From: a virus
Reading direction: 5' to 3' (one strand)
DNA length: 39,492 nucleotides
IMG/VR virus record: IMGVR_UViG_3300045922_000063
Location: 1-39,492 of that record
Position numbers and translations under genes: made by a program. Shown piece after piece: positions 6,583 through 16,061 of this stretch. The notes beneath the pieces were generated by a model, which was given only the letters and a program-made list of their open reading frames with translations, was not told the origin of the DNA and ran no database searches. How positions within the stretch are numbered: the first letter of the stretch is position 1; each line of letters starts with the position of its first letter.

Positions 6583-8675
6583 GTGACAATCTGACTCGCA
6601 TGCTGGATGAAGAAGCCCCGCTTGGTGCGGAGGCTGACTCCGGCCCGGTGTATCGTGTTGACTCCAACACCAAGGTGCTTGTCAGCAAGCACTATGGTAG
6701 CCTGTGGAAGGGCCGCATCAGCAGCGCGCGGCGTGCACGGCAGATATTTGAGGATGGTTGGGACGAAGCAACACGCTATTACAACCACAACCAGTGGGAG
6801 TATCGCCAGAGAGGCGACAACCGCAGCGGCAATCGCTACCTGTCAGCCCGCCGCAACTCGCAGTGGGCAGAGACAGAGAACATCGTGTATGCTAACATCC
6901 GGGCTATCATGCCCGCAGTGTACGCCAAGAACCCAACAGTGGAGATGACGTGTACTGATGAGGAATACAAAGACTACGTACACATCATGGAGGACCTGCT
7001 CAACACGTTGGCTGGGTCTGACGTAGCACCAGGCATCAACCTCAAGGTGCACGCCAAGCAAGCAGTGTTGGCTGCTGAGTTGCACAACCTTGCATGGCTG
7101 CGTTATGGCTACACTGAACGCAACAGCAGCATCGAGGAGGCACAAGCAGAACTTGCAACCCTCACTGCGGAGTTGGAGAAGGCAGAGGATGCCAAGACCA
7201 TCCGTGAGATTGAAGGCAAGATCATGGCCCTTGAGGAGACACTCAACGTGCTGCAGCCTGCTGGGCCATTTGTGTGCTTTGAACCTGCACACAATGTGCT
7301 AGTTGACCCTGATGCACGTTCGCCAGACTTCAGCGATGCCACATGGATGGCATTGCGTTGTGTGTACCCGACTGCATACCTCAATGCCAAGTACGGCAAG
7401 AAGGGTGAAGATGGTCAGGTGCAGTCACTGTACAAGCCTACGCATGTGCTAACTGCATCATCAGGCAGTACGGACGATGACAACTTCCTTGAAGTTGGCA
7501 AGGACGTGGAAGCACACCAGTACGGTTACAGTGACACGCAACAACTTGCCAAGGCATTCCGCACAGAGTGCTGGATGATTTGGGACAAGGTGACACGGCG
7601 TGTGTTCCTGTATGCCAACAACGATTGGACGTGGCCTATATGGGTAGAGCAGGACCCGTACGGCTTGCCCAACTTCTTCCCAATGCGTCCACTGGTATAC
7701 AACACCACACCTATGTCAGCCATGGCACGCAGCCCGGTCACGTACTACCTTGACCAGCAGGATGCCATCAACGAGATCAATGATGAGTACCGCCGTGCTC
7801 GACAGGATGTGAAGGAGAACATCCTGTATGATGACAGCATGGATCGTGAGAGTGTTGAGAAGTGGTTGACTGGTAGCAACAACCTTGCACAAGGTGTCAA
7901 GATACCAGAAGGCAAGACGCTGCGTGACATGATCCTTGAAAAGCCCAACACGCTACTCAAGGTGTTGCCACTGTTTGACAAGGGGCCATTGTTTGCAGCC
8001 ATTGATCGCCTTAGTGGTGTGTCTGACGTGCTACGCAATGCACAGTTCAAGACCAACACTACCAACAAGGCGATCGAGAACTACAACAGCGTCACCGCGA
8101 TGCGGTTGGACGAGAAGATTGATGCCATTGAGGATTTCTTTGGCAAGGTGTTCTATGACTTGGCGTTCCTTGTTGGGCAGTTCATGACACCCAACGACGT
8201 AGAGAACGTGCTTGGAGCAGACAAAGCAGCCAAATGGAGGCAGTACCCTCCGTCAGAGTTGCGTCGTATCCTACGTTGTCGTGTGGTTGGCGGTTCCACA
8301 CAGAAGCCAACCAGTGAGGCTAAGAAGCAGCAGGCACTGCAACTTGCAGACATCCTGTCCAAGTTTGTGGAGATGGCACCTTCGGTGGTCATTGGTGTCA
8401 TCATGGACCTGTTCGATGAAGCCTTTGATGAACTGCATCTGCCGCCTGATGCGTTCCAAAGGATCAAGGAAGAGGCCACAATGGCACTGCAACGTGGCAA
8501 CAATGCTCCGCCTAGTGGCACCACTACTAGCACAGATGTTGCTGCACAGATTGACGCACTTCCTGAGGAAGCACGTCAGGCTCTAGGCTTGGCCTTGTCT
8601 AGAGGGGCATCGCTTAGAGAAGCGCTGCCTATGATACTACAGGCTCAACAGGGTAACCCAGGAGGACTACAATGA
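6579..8675 (+). CDS. Portal (head-tail connector) protein (698 aa)
   Basis: A large acidic protein directly after terminase and before scaffold and capsid, which is the conserved place for portal. The N-terminus has WDEATRYYNHNQWEYRQR and repeated aromatic/Arg patterns typical of large podovirus portals. Residues ~180-225 form a charged coiled coil (AELATLTAELEKAEDAKTIR). The centre has the YLDQQDAINEINDEYRRARQ helix that in portal proteins precedes the pore-lining region. The C-terminal ~60 residues are Ala/Gln-rich and helical, perhaps part of a barrel. It would form the dodecameric DNA gate at one vertex. The start is the ATGA overlap with terL, and it ends in ATGA with the scaffold gene. 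Assignment rests on size, order and these patterns. Confidence 0.85.
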   Translation: MSDNLTRMLDEEAPLGAEADSGPVYRVDSNTKVLVSKHYGSLWKGRISSARRARQIFEDGWDEATRYYNHNQWEYRQRGDNRSGNRYLSARRNSQWAETENIVYANIRAIMPAVYAKNPTVEMTCTDEEYKDYVHIMEDLLNTLAGSDVAPGINLKVHAKQAVLAAELHNLAWLRYGYTERNSSIEEAQAELATLTAELEKAEDAKTIREIEGKIMALEETLNVLQPAGPFVCFEPAHNVLVDPDARSPDFSDATWMALRCVYPTAYLNAKYGKKGEDGQVQSLYKPTHVLTASSGSTDDDNFLEVGKDVEAHQYGYSDTQQLAKAFRTECWMIWDKVTRRVFLYANNDWTWPIWVEQDPYGLPNFFPMRPLVYNTTPMSAMARSPVTYYLDQQDAINEINDEYRRARQDVKENILYDDSMDRESVEKWLTGSNNLAQGVKIPEGKTLRDMILEKPNTLLKVLPLFDKGPLFAAIDRLSGVSDVLRNAQFKTNTTNKAIENYNSVTAMRLDEKIDAIEDFFGKVFYDLAFLVGQFMTPNDVENVLGADKAAKWRQYPPSELRRILRCRVVGGSTQKPTSEAKKQQALQLADILSKFVEMAPSVVIGVIMDLFDEAFDELHLPPDAFQRIKEEATMALQRGNNAPPSGTTTSTDVAAQIDALPEEARQALGLALSRGASLREALPMILQAQQGNPGGLQ

Positions 8676-9652
8676 GTGGTACGTTTGACGACAAGTTGGC
8701 TGACACGTTTGGACTCAACGATGAGGACAAGCGTGAGGAGTCGGAGCAGACAACCAATGAAGCGCCGCAGAGTGAGAACACCAACACTACCACCAGTGAT
8801 GCTGAAACTGCTACGCCCGCACAACCCACCAAGCCCGACAAAGGCAAAAAGGGTGCAGACGCTACTAGTGCAGAGCCTAACACGCAGCACTCCAGTGGAG
8901 ATGCAAATCTCCGTGGCGCTGCTCAACGCTTCCATGGCAACTGGCAGCGAGCGCAGCGAGAGTTAGAGCGTGTGTCGCGTGAGTTGGAAACTACACGCGC
9001 GGAGTTGGAAGGTCTGCGTACTGCTGCACAACTGCCTACACAACTCGGATTGACTCCTAACGAAGCCACCATGGGCATGCAGATGATTGCGCACTTCAAG
9101 CGCGATCCTGTGGGGGCTGCAAAAGAGGTACTTGCGCAGGTCCTGGCAGCAGGTATTAATATAGAGGACCTCGTTGGCAGCATCAATGCTTCGGCAATCC
9201 AGAAGATGCTGGACAACACGGTACGGCCGCTCACTGAGGCGCAGCAGCGCCAGCAGCGCGAAGCGGAAATGCAACGCGCGGTGCAGGAAGCAGTTGAGCG
9301 AGAGCGTGAAGCAGTGCTTGCACGCTTCCCTTGGGCCGCGGTTCACGATGAAGAAGTGGCCGATATCATGGATGCCTTTGAAGAGGCAGGCCACGATATC
9401 TCATACCGCGAGGCGGTGCTTGAACTTCAAGCATATGCGCTACAGAACAATCTCGATCTATCGAAACCGTTGCGTCCGCAACTGGCAGCACGTCGTGCAG
9501 CACGTCAGCCGGTAAGCAACGCGCGAGGTCCGGTGCGAACCAATGCACCGACTACGATGGAACCGCGTCGAGCAGCACTGTCAGCAGATGCCTCGACGCG
9601 CGATATTGTCCGTGAAGCAATGCGTGAAGCAGGTCTAACCCCTCCGGAGTAA
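8672..9652 (+). CDS. Capsid scaffolding protein (326 aa)
   Basis: The build is typical of phage scaffolds: a long acidic, Thr/Ser/Glu-rich disordered N-terminus (residues 1-85), then a helical coiled-coil segment (RAQRELERVSRELETTRAEL), a second helical zone rich in Gln/Arg/Glu (QQRQQREAEMQRAVQEAVE), and a basic C-terminus that could touch the inner capsid surface. It sits between portal and major capsid, where scaffold genes almost always lie. It would guide capsid subunits during prohead assembly and leave before packaging. No protease gene is visible nearby. From ~9230 the codon choice becomes richer in GCG and CGC than in the first half. Confidence 0.82.
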   Translation: MSGTFDDKLADTFGLNDEDKREESEQTTNEAPQSENTNTTTSDAETATPAQPTKPDKGKKGADATSAEPNTQHSSGDANLRGAAQRFHGNWQRAQRELERVSRELETTRAELEGLRTAAQLPTQLGLTPNEATMGMQMIAHFKRDPVGAAKEVLAQVLAAGINIEDLVGSINASAIQKMLDNTVRPLTEAQQRQQREAEMQRAVQEAVEREREAVLARFPWAAVHDEEVADIMDAFEEAGHDISYREAVLELQAYALQNNLDLSKPLRPQLAARRAARQPVSNARGPVRTNAPTTMEPRRAALSADASTRDIVREAMREAGLTPPE

Positions 9653-9659
9653 GTGAACG

Positions 9660-10643
9660 ATGGCTATCAACTCACAGTTCGCTGCTGGTGGCACACTTGA
9701 CACCATCATCAACTCGATGATGGACAAGTCCCGCCGCAAACTCATCATGGCATCCGCCAAGAGCAATGCGCTCTATGCATGGTGTGTTGCCAACGACCGC
9801 GTTGAGAAGGAGAATGGTGGGGCCAATATCACCAATCCACTCACCGTTGGTCGCAACCCCAACATCACGTCGTACCAGTACTACGATGAACTGCCTGTGG
9901 CGCAGACCAGTGAGTTCACCACGGTCGGCTACGGGTGGTCGCGTGTTGCTGGCACAATGATCATCAGCAACCAGGAGATTGACGAGAACACTGGTGAAGC
10001 AGCAATCTTCAAACTGCTCACTGCAAAGATGGACGTGCTCATTGAGTCCATCAAGGAGTTGTTCTCGTCGTATCTGTATGGTGCTGGTGCAGGCATTGAC
10101 CCGCTCGGCCTGCAGGCACTCATTGCAGATGACCCGACCACTGGGGTGCTTGGTGGACTGTCGCGTGCTGCGGAGCCGCAGTGGCGTACATCGTCGTACA
10201 ACTTTGCTGGCGGCCTTGACGCGACCAACATTGAAGAGGCATTCGACGACATCCTCATGGACCTCAAGTTCAAGGAGGACAAGCCGGACCTCATCCTTGT
10301 TGGTCGCAACATCTACCGCACTTACCGTCAGGCGGTGCGTGACAAGATCATGATCACCATGGACTCGTCCAGCAAGGGCAAGGCCATGTATGATCTTGGC
10401 TTTGAGGGTGTGATGCACAATGGTATCACCATGATGTACGACGAGGACTGCCCGGTTGACCGTGCGTACTTCATCAACAGCAAGTACTTGCGGACACACA
10501 TCCTCAACGGTGTGAACATGAAGGTTGTCAACCTCACGGCACCATGGACCACTGATGCCATCGGTCGTCGTGTTGTGTGGCAAGGGCAGTTCTGTGTGTG
10601 GAAGTGCTTCCGTACACACGCTGTCCTTCGAAATGAGGTGTGA
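9660..10643 (+). CDS. Major capsid protein, HK97-fold type (327 aa)
   Basis: The shell-forming protein. GGAG lies ten bases before the ATG. The sequence fits a known podovirus capsid group: a helical N-terminus (LDTIINSMMDKSRRKLI), a central GAGAGIDPLGLQALI segment, a spine-helix region with EAFDDILMDLKFKEDKPDLI, and a C-terminal beta/P-domain part ending in RVVWQGQFCVWKCFRTHAVL. Length is usual for this group. There is no obvious N-terminal delta domain to cleave, in keeping with a separate scaffold gene just upstream. A 431-codon open frame on the other strand is a codon-bias shadow. The stop lies one base before the next ATG. Confidence 0.9.
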   Translation: MAINSQFAAGGTLDTIINSMMDKSRRKLIMASAKSNALYAWCVANDRVEKENGGANITNPLTVGRNPNITSYQYYDELPVAQTSEFTTVGYGWSRVAGTMIISNQEIDENTGEAAIFKLLTAKMDVLIESIKELFSSYLYGAGAGIDPLGLQALIADDPTTGVLGGLSRAAEPQWRTSSYNFAGGLDATNIEEAFDDILMDLKFKEDKPDLILVGRNIYRTYRQAVRDKIMITMDSSSKGKAMYDLGFEGVMHNGITMMYDEDCPVDRAYFINSKYLRTHILNGVNMKVVNLTAPWTTDAIGRRVVWQGQFCVWKCFRTHAVLRNEV

Positions 10644-10644
10644 T

Positions 10645-11001
10645 ATGCAGACTACTCGTAAGGTGCGACCTGCCTTCACCATCAAGCGCCGTGAGAATGT
10701 GACCCGTACTGTGGTCAACATGCAGTATGTCAAGGCAAAGGGCGAGACGAAGGGCAAGTTTATCCGTGAGGAAGTCACGGAGAGACTGCCTGAGGTGTTC
10801 GACGTGTACTTCCCGCAGGGACACTCCATCCGTGTTGACAGTCGTGAGCGGCTTGCCGCGCTTGGGCTGGTGGACAACCCAGACCTGATTGACATGAACA
10901 CGGGTGAAGTGATCGCCAAGTCGGAGACGCTCGACCTGGAGCAGTTCGTTGCCCGCAACACCCGCAATGCTGACCCCTTTGTTGATGGAGTGACGCCATG
11001 A
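10645..11001 (+). CDS. Head-region protein of unknown function (118 aa)
   Basis: I place the start at the ATG at 10645, one base after the capsid stop, with GAGGTG upstream; an earlier in-frame start lies within the capsid gene. The product is basic at the N-terminus (TTRKVRPAFTIKRRENVTRT) and mixed afterwards (FPQGHSIRVDSRERLAALGL), with no recognisable domain. Location between capsid and a decoration-like protein suggests a head completion or decoration role. It ends in an ATGA overlap with the next gene. Confidence 0.7.
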   Translation: MQTTRKVRPAFTIKRRENVTRTVVNMQYVKAKGETKGKFIREEVTERLPEVFDVYFPQGHSIRVDSRERLAALGLVDNPDLIDMNTGEVIAKSETLDLEQFVARNTRNADPFVDGVTP

Positions 11002-11663
11002 CTCGACGTGTTGGACAGTTTCGTCCGACTTACACCAGTGTTCGTGTCCCGAACATGACTTACGCTGCAGGCATTGATGGTGATGACCTGCTCCGTGTGT
11101 CATTCGGTGCACCTCCTGCATTGAACAACACTGGGTTCCTTGCAGCGCAGTCCATTGCGACTGCTGGTGGTGCAGACATTCCCCTCACCACTGCAAGGTT
11201 CAATGCCTTGGCACCGTTTGGGCGTTGTCTGCGATACGTGGCATCTGCTGCTGCGACCAGCACAGTCACTGTGACTGGCCGCGACTACCTTGGTCAGCGA
11301 GTGCGGGAGCAGATCACCCTCAACGGCACTACTGCAGTGCTTGGTCTCAAAGCGTTCAGGTTTGTGGACCGCATTGATTGGGGTGCCACTTCTGGTGTCA
11401 CCATTGACGTTGGTTGGCGCGATGCGTTTGGGCTGCCGTTCCGTGCATTCCAGATGGTCGCCGAGACCAAGAATGGTGCTGCTTCTGCCAACCCTGGCAC
11501 ATTCACTGCAGGGCTGGCAGCCGGTACCACACCCACCATCAGCAATGGTGATGTGCGTGGTACCTATCTCCCTGTAACCGTGATCCCCAACGGTACAAAC
11601 ACGTTCGACATCCTGGTCATTGTTGACCGGTCGAACCTGCATGGTCCGGCACAGTTTGCCTGA
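10998..11663 (+). CDS. Head/virion surface (decoration-like) protein (221 aa)
   Basis: A beta-rich protein of 221 residues starting at an ATGA overlap. It has a pattern I associate with small phage head proteins: a central TVTGRDYLGQRVREQITLNG strand pair, then a KAFRFVDRIDWGATSGVTID segment, and an alanine/glycine-rich connector. No catalytic motif, signal peptide or membrane segment is seen. Position after the capsid supports a decoration or adaptor function, but no experimental homologue comes to mind. The gene is the last before the intrinsic terminator at 11706. Confidence 0.6.
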   Translation: MTRRVGQFRPTYTSVRVPNMTYAAGIDGDDLLRVSFGAPPALNNTGFLAAQSIATAGGADIPLTTARFNALAPFGRCLRYVASAAATSTVTVTGRDYLGQRVREQITLNGTTAVLGLKAFRFVDRIDWGATSGVTIDVGWRDAFGLPFRAFQMVAETKNGAASANPGTFTAGLAAGTTPTISNGDVRGTYLPVTVIPNGTNTFDILVIVDRSNLHGPAQFA

Positions 11664-11705
11664 TCATGCTGACTAGCGTAAGTCTCCCTGGGTGAACCCA
11701 ACTTG

Positions 11706-11747
11706 GCCGTGCAGGGCAACCTGCAGGGCAACCTGCACGGCTCTTTT
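11706..11747 (+). terminator. Intrinsic terminator between head and tail genes
   Basis: A perfect 10-bp stem (GCCGTGCAGG at 11706-11715 with CCTGCACGGC at 11732-11741) and a 16-base loop are followed by TCTTTT. It sits in the only sizeable gap (95 bases) in this part of the late operon. It probably trims transcription after the highly expressed capsid genes, lowering tail gene dosage. Confidence 0.8.
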
Positions 11748-11758
11748 GGAGATAACGC

Positions 11759-12454
11759 ATGCCGTTCCGTACTGTGCCTGACTTGACGCAACGTATCATC
11801 CGCAAGTTGCGGCAAGTGCCTGGGCTAGGCACACAACTGTACAGTGAAGACTACATCGCTGAGTTGATTGAAGAGGTGTATGGGATGGTCCGCACTGATC
11901 GGTGGTGGGACCATCTCATGTCATGGCACACACGTGTGTTGGATGGTACTACTGGGCAAGTGACTGTAGCGCTGCCTGCGCTGCGTGAAGGGTTCCATGA
12001 TATTCGAGAGGTGCGGTATGGGCGTGATTCGTTTCCATTGCCGCAACTTGGTGCAGGTGTGTCACCCCCACAGTTGGTGACTGCTGGCACCCGTCCACGG
12101 TTCATTGAGCCACTACCAGTGACGCATCCTAACTATGCAACTAGGGTGTTCCGTGTACACCCACTGAACGCAGTGACACCTGCAGGTTCAGAGTTGCACA
12201 TTCATTTGCGGTCCGACCCACCAAACTTGTTTGTAGATGACACTGTGCCAGTGCCGTTTGATGACATCTGCCTCATCAATGGTGTAGTGGTGCGGTATGC
12301 AGCATCGGACAGTGCCAACGTTGCAGAAGTAGAAGTTGCACAGCGTACGTTCATAGACCGACTGGATCAGTTGCGGCGTATGCACGACAACGCTGCGTTG
12401 GCACTTGACCCACGTGCCCCGTATGGCACAGACCAATGGCATGAGATATGGTAA
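11759..12454 (+). CDS. Tail tubular protein A-like head-tail adaptor (231 aa)
   Basis: The N-terminal ~60 residues are helical and show the TQRIIRKLRQVPGLGTQLY and ELIEEVYGMVRTDRWWDHL patterns typical of T7 gp11-like adaptors, which form the ring under the portal. The remainder is beta-rich with Pro/His segments and ends in a helical FIDRLDQLRRMHDN stretch. Length is a little above T7 gp11 (196 residues). GGAGAT precedes the ATG. The stop TAA at 12452-12454 overlaps the ATG of the nozzle gene at 12448. Gene order adaptor-nozzle matches T7-like phages. Confidence 0.78.
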   Translation: MPFRTVPDLTQRIIRKLRQVPGLGTQLYSEDYIAELIEEVYGMVRTDRWWDHLMSWHTRVLDGTTGQVTVALPALREGFHDIREVRYGRDSFPLPQLGAGVSPPQLVTAGTRPRFIEPLPVTHPNYATRVFRVHPLNAVTPAGSELHIHLRSDPPNLFVDDTVPVPFDDICLINGVVVRYAASDSANVAEVEVAQRTFIDRLDQLRRMHDNAALALDPRAPYGTDQWHEIW

Positions 12455-14232
12455 CGCGCAACCTCATCAGGCCAATCAACCGACTAGTCACACGCACAGC
12501 GCGTGACTTTAGTGGTGGGTTGAATACTGAGGACAGTGCGCTCAACCTGCCGAGCAAGTTCCTCATTGATGCGCGTAACATCCTTGTCACCACACAAGGT
12601 GTAGCACACATTCGTTACGGCACACACGAAGTAGCACGTATTTTTGACGCTGATGAACAACTCATCGCATGTGAGTTCTTCAACAACGCGATCATTGCAG
12701 TATCTCGCAAAGGCAAAGTGTGGCGCATCACTCGTGGTGGTGATGTAAGTCTGTTGTGGGATGAAGGCATCGCACAAAGCCGTCCTGGGTCGCCTAATGG
12801 TTGGGGCACCACGGAGTATGCAGAGTTCACACAGTTTGCTGGTGAGTTGATCATCGTCAATGGCATTGACAAACCACTTGTCGTCAATGCATTCAACCAA
12901 GTCAACTACCTACAGGACCTAGGTACGGGCAGTAATGTGAACGTGCCTCGCGCACGTCATTGCACAACATTCAACGACTACCTAGTACTTGCAGGCACGC
13001 AGTTTGAGCCTGACACACTGTTCATTGGAGCCAAAGGCACGGCAGGCACGTTCTTCGGTGACCCACCACCAAACGATGCAACCAACTTCTCGTGCAGTCA
13101 GTACGTAGATATTGGCGCGCCAGTCATTCGTGCAGTATCATCGTTCCGTGACCGGTTGTTGGTGTTCTTTGATGAACAGGTGCTGATCGTCAAACTGGGT
13201 GAGTACCAGAACAACAACCATGTGCCAGAAGTAGAGGACCGACTGCAAGGCATTGGTGCGTTGTCTGGGCGTTGTGTCGTGTCACTTGGTGATGACGTAG
13301 TGGTGTTGTCGCGCCTCGGCGTGGAGAGCATGAAGCGCACCATCATCACAGGTCAGTTCTCACCAAAGCGTGTCAGCACAAATATTGACACTACAATGCA
13401 GCGTGCCATACGGCAGCTCAACAACACCGCAGTAGCACATAATGTGTTCGCGGTTCACAACCGCATTGATGGGCACGTGATGTTCTTCCTGCCTAAGACC
13501 AACAACGTGATGCCTTCTACAGACAACAACGTGTACACACTCATCAAAGATGGCGTCACACCTGCTGACCGGTGGGGGTACTTGGACAACATGCCCTACC
13601 GTGCTGCGTGCCAGAGTGGGGCAGGTGAGATATTCTTTGTTGAAGGCCACACGGTGTGGAGGTACTCCAACACAGGCAATGTGCTGTTCCCCTACCGTGA
13701 CAAGGCGCTTCCTAACGAAGAAGCATGGAGTGACGGCACACTGTTTGGTGACGGCAAGGGCTGGCGTGGAACAGGGTTGACCGGTGGTACTGCCATTCCG
13801 TTTAGGTTGCGAACGCCTTGGCTAGACTTCGGCAATCCTATGCAGGCCAAGTGCTCACGGTATATGATGTTGGAGTGCATGGCAGGCCCACCGCCTAACA
13901 CGCAACTCACTGTTCGTATGTACATTGACCTCATTGAACCTGAGGCGTTGTCTAGTACGTTTGAAGTGACAGCAACTCCTGCTGGTCCTGACACCAACTT
14001 GTTAGGCACGGAAGCAAACAACACTGTGAACACGGAGTCGGACGTGCCAATATCCATTGGTGGCCTTGGCGGCAACGTGGTACAAGCAGATGCTCCTACC
14101 AACAACATGCAGTTGTACAACTGGCCAAGTAAGTTCCGTCGTGCCTCCTTTGAGTTTGAAGGCAATGCTGTGACGTACTTTGCCTTGGCCAGTATCAACG
14201 TTGCATTCATCCCTGGAGGCGTGCGCCGATGA
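12448..14232 (+). CDS. Tail tubular protein B-like nozzle protein (594 aa)
   Basis: The N-terminus has ARDFSGGLNTEDSALNLPSK, a motif that opens many podovirus nozzle proteins. The protein then runs as repeated beta segments expected for a propeller-like platform (for example LIACEFFNNAIIAVSRKGKV and NDYLVLAGTQFEPDTLFIGA). In T7 the counterpart, gp12, makes the distal tail tube through which DNA leaves. Length is shorter than T7 gp12 (794 residues) but usual for related phages. It starts in a 7-base overlap with the adaptor gene and ends in ATGA with the next fibre gene. Confidence 0.8.
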   Translation: MVTRNLIRPINRLVTRTARDFSGGLNTEDSALNLPSKFLIDARNILVTTQGVAHIRYGTHEVARIFDADEQLIACEFFNNAIIAVSRKGKVWRITRGGDVSLLWDEGIAQSRPGSPNGWGTTEYAEFTQFAGELIIVNGIDKPLVVNAFNQVNYLQDLGTGSNVNVPRARHCTTFNDYLVLAGTQFEPDTLFIGAKGTAGTFFGDPPPNDATNFSCSQYVDIGAPVIRAVSSFRDRLLVFFDEQVLIVKLGEYQNNNHVPEVEDRLQGIGALSGRCVVSLGDDVVVLSRLGVESMKRTIITGQFSPKRVSTNIDTTMQRAIRQLNNTAVAHNVFAVHNRIDGHVMFFLPKTNNVMPSTDNNVYTLIKDGVTPADRWGYLDNMPYRAACQSGAGEIFFVEGHTVWRYSNTGNVLFPYRDKALPNEEAWSDGTLFGDGKGWRGTGLTGGTAIPFRLRTPWLDFGNPMQAKCSRYMMLECMAGPPPNTQLTVRMYIDLIEPEALSSTFEVTATPAGPDTNLLGTEANNTVNTESDVPISIGGLGGNVVQADAPTNNMQLYNWPSKFRRASFEFEGNAVTYFALASINVAFIPGGVRR

Positions 14233-15143
14233 CTAGCGCTATCAACCCAGCAGTCATTATTGACAATGTGCCTGTCTCTAAGTCGGCAGTGCGCAACCAG
14301 TTGGCACACGCTCGTGATGAAATCACTGAGTTGCAGCGACTGCTGGTCAAGCAAACCACACAACCATCGCCATCAGCGTATGCACTCACGTTCACTGAAA
14401 CTATCGCGTACACTAACGGTCAAGTGTTCCGTATGCGGCTGAACGCTTCGGCATCTGTGTCAGCCACTACAGTAACACTGAATGTCAACAACCAGGGTGC
14501 AACGCCTATTCGTGAGTGGAATGGGACATCTCTAGTGGATGTACCAGGATGGCGGTTTGTTGCCGATGCTGTAATGACTGTGGTGTACAACGCGACTGCG
14601 TCATGCTTCATGCTCATTGATACATCTCATCCGGCTGTAGGCAAGTTTGTGCTGCACAGATTGTCTGGCACGTCTGTTACTGTGTTGGAAGTGCCTAACT
14701 TACCAGCACGTCCAACCATTGACTTTGAGATTGACCAGTTCGCACCGGCTACTGCAGGACAGGACTTGCTGCTGCAAGTGTCAACTGACAATGGCACAAC
14801 ATACCTCACCACTGGCTACCTCTACTCAAACCAAGTACTGAATAATACTGCATCTGCATACGAAGGTAGCAGCACTGCGTCAGGATGGAAACTGGCAGGA
14901 CCGATCCCTGTTGCGTCACCACAGTACTTCAATGGTTCTGTGCGACTGTTTACTGGTGTTACGTCATCAGGGATTACAGGGGCACAGTCTGCACAGTGGA
15001 CTACACGCGCACTGCACGCAACCGATGGCTGGAACCACCGTCAAGGCACTGGACATCGCAGTTCTACCACAGTCATCAATGCTGTTCGCTTTGTGCTGAG
15101 TGGCGGTGCAGCGTTCACAATGTCTGCCAATGTGATCTTGTGA
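14229..15143 (+). CDS. Minor tail / fibre-type protein (304 aa)
   Basis: It begins at an ATGA overlap with the nozzle gene. The N-terminal ~45 residues (NPAVIIDNVPVSKSAVRNQL then a helix EITELQRLLVKQ) match a common anchor of podovirus tail fibre proteins, in which an INNVPV-type segment precedes a short coiled coil. The rest is beta-rich (NGQVFRMRLNASASVSATTV and similar), as in receptor-facing fibre or spike domains. This phage therefore has two fibre-like genes, this one in the tail operon and the other at 2407. No glycosidase or lyase motif is recognisable. Confidence 0.7.
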   Translation: MTSAINPAVIIDNVPVSKSAVRNQLAHARDEITELQRLLVKQTTQPSPSAYALTFTETIAYTNGQVFRMRLNASASVSATTVTLNVNNQGATPIREWNGTSLVDVPGWRFVADAVMTVVYNATASCFMLIDTSHPAVGKFVLHRLSGTSVTVLEVPNLPARPTIDFEIDQFAPATAGQDLLLQVSTDNGTTYLTTGYLYSNQVLNNTASAYEGSSTASGWKLAGPIPVASPQYFNGSVRLFTGVTSSGITGAQSAQWTTRALHATDGWNHRQGTGHRSSTTVINAVRFVLSGGAAFTMSANVIL

Positions 15144-15155
15144 TGGAGGCTTGAC

Positions 15156-16061
15156 ATGAGTTGGCTGTCAAAACTGCTTCGTGGTGGACGTTCCAAGCCA
15201 GCACCTCCACGTCAGAGTGAAGCAGAGATTGCTGAGCGCCTTCGTCGTGAGCGTGAAGCAGCAGATCGTGCACTGCGCAATGAACGACTGCCACTAGCAA
15301 TCGAGGACACTCGACGTCTTGCTACTGACATACTAGCACGTCGAGGCATCCCCGATCAGGACTACTACATGAACCTGATCGAGCAGGCCCTCAATCGTAC
15401 AGCACAGGCTGTGCCAGACACTGACACACAGCCTATAAAGTACTTTGGCCCATCACTGATTGAGGCTGCACTAGAACAAGGTGCACAAGATCGTCGCCAG
15501 CGCTTCTTGCGTGATGTGGACACGCTGTTTGGTCCTGATGCTGAATGGCGGTACATTCCAGATACTGCAGGGCGTGACATCATAGACCGAGTGTTGAACA
15601 CACAACGAGATGAAGCGTTGAGTGCTATAGACCGTGCTAGGGCACGTGGTAACCTGACCGAGATGGGCATGTCCGGAGCAGCGCAGCGGATTGGTGAGTT
15701 GGAGAGAGCGGGTAGGCAACAGGCTAGCAGCCTTGTTGCTAACGCACTACAAGGCCTTCGTGACGAGTTTGGCAACATCTACAACCGTGCTCGCAGTGCT
15801 GCACAGAGTTACATGCCAGGTGGTTCGTTCTCACTTGAACCGTTTGCTGCACAGAAGCAGTCATTCCTTGACACACTGAATGAGCGCATCCCTGGTGTAG
15901 CATACAATGCGTTGGCTGGTCAGTCCTTCTTTGACATTGGCGACATCCTAACACGTGGTGGCCGACTGCAAGGTGCACAGAACCCACGCATAGCGGCATT
16001 CGTGCCTCCACAACGCAGTAGTAGTGAAGAAGATCGTCGCGGATTGGGGAGCACGCTGTAA
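15156..16061 (+). CDS. Internal virion/ejection protein candidate (301 aa)
   Basis: GGAGG lies six bases before the ATG. The protein is mostly helical and highly charged: SEAEIAERLRREREAADRAL at the N-terminus, then Arg/Ala/Asp-rich helices throughout, with few aromatic residues and no membrane segment. Four consecutive genes of this helical type follow the nozzle and fibre genes, the place where T7-like phages code the core proteins ejected into the host. That context, rather than sequence similarity, is the basis of the call. Its TAA stop overlaps the next ATG by one base (TAATG). Confidence 0.5.
   Translation: MSWLSKLLRGGRSKPAPPRQSEAEIAERLRREREAADRALRNERLPLAIEDTRRLATDILARRGIPDQDYYMNLIEQALNRTAQAVPDTDTQPIKYFGPSLIEAALEQGAQDRRQRFLRDVDTLFGPDAEWRYIPDTAGRDIIDRVLNTQRDEALSAIDRARARGNLTEMGMSGAAQRIGELERAGRQQASSLVANALQGLRDEFGNIYNRARSAAQSYMPGGSFSLEPFAAQKQSFLDTLNERIPGVAYNALAGQSFFDIGDILTRGGRLQGAQNPRIAAFVPPQRSSSEEDRRGLGSTL

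Noticed and set aside
9672-10967. A 431-codon open frame on the - strand opposite the capsid gene
   Set aside because: It mirrors the strongly coding capsid and next gene, has no suitable start site or domain, and reflects codon bias (few T at the key positions). Long antisense shadows also occur at 32001-32918 and 10534-11121.
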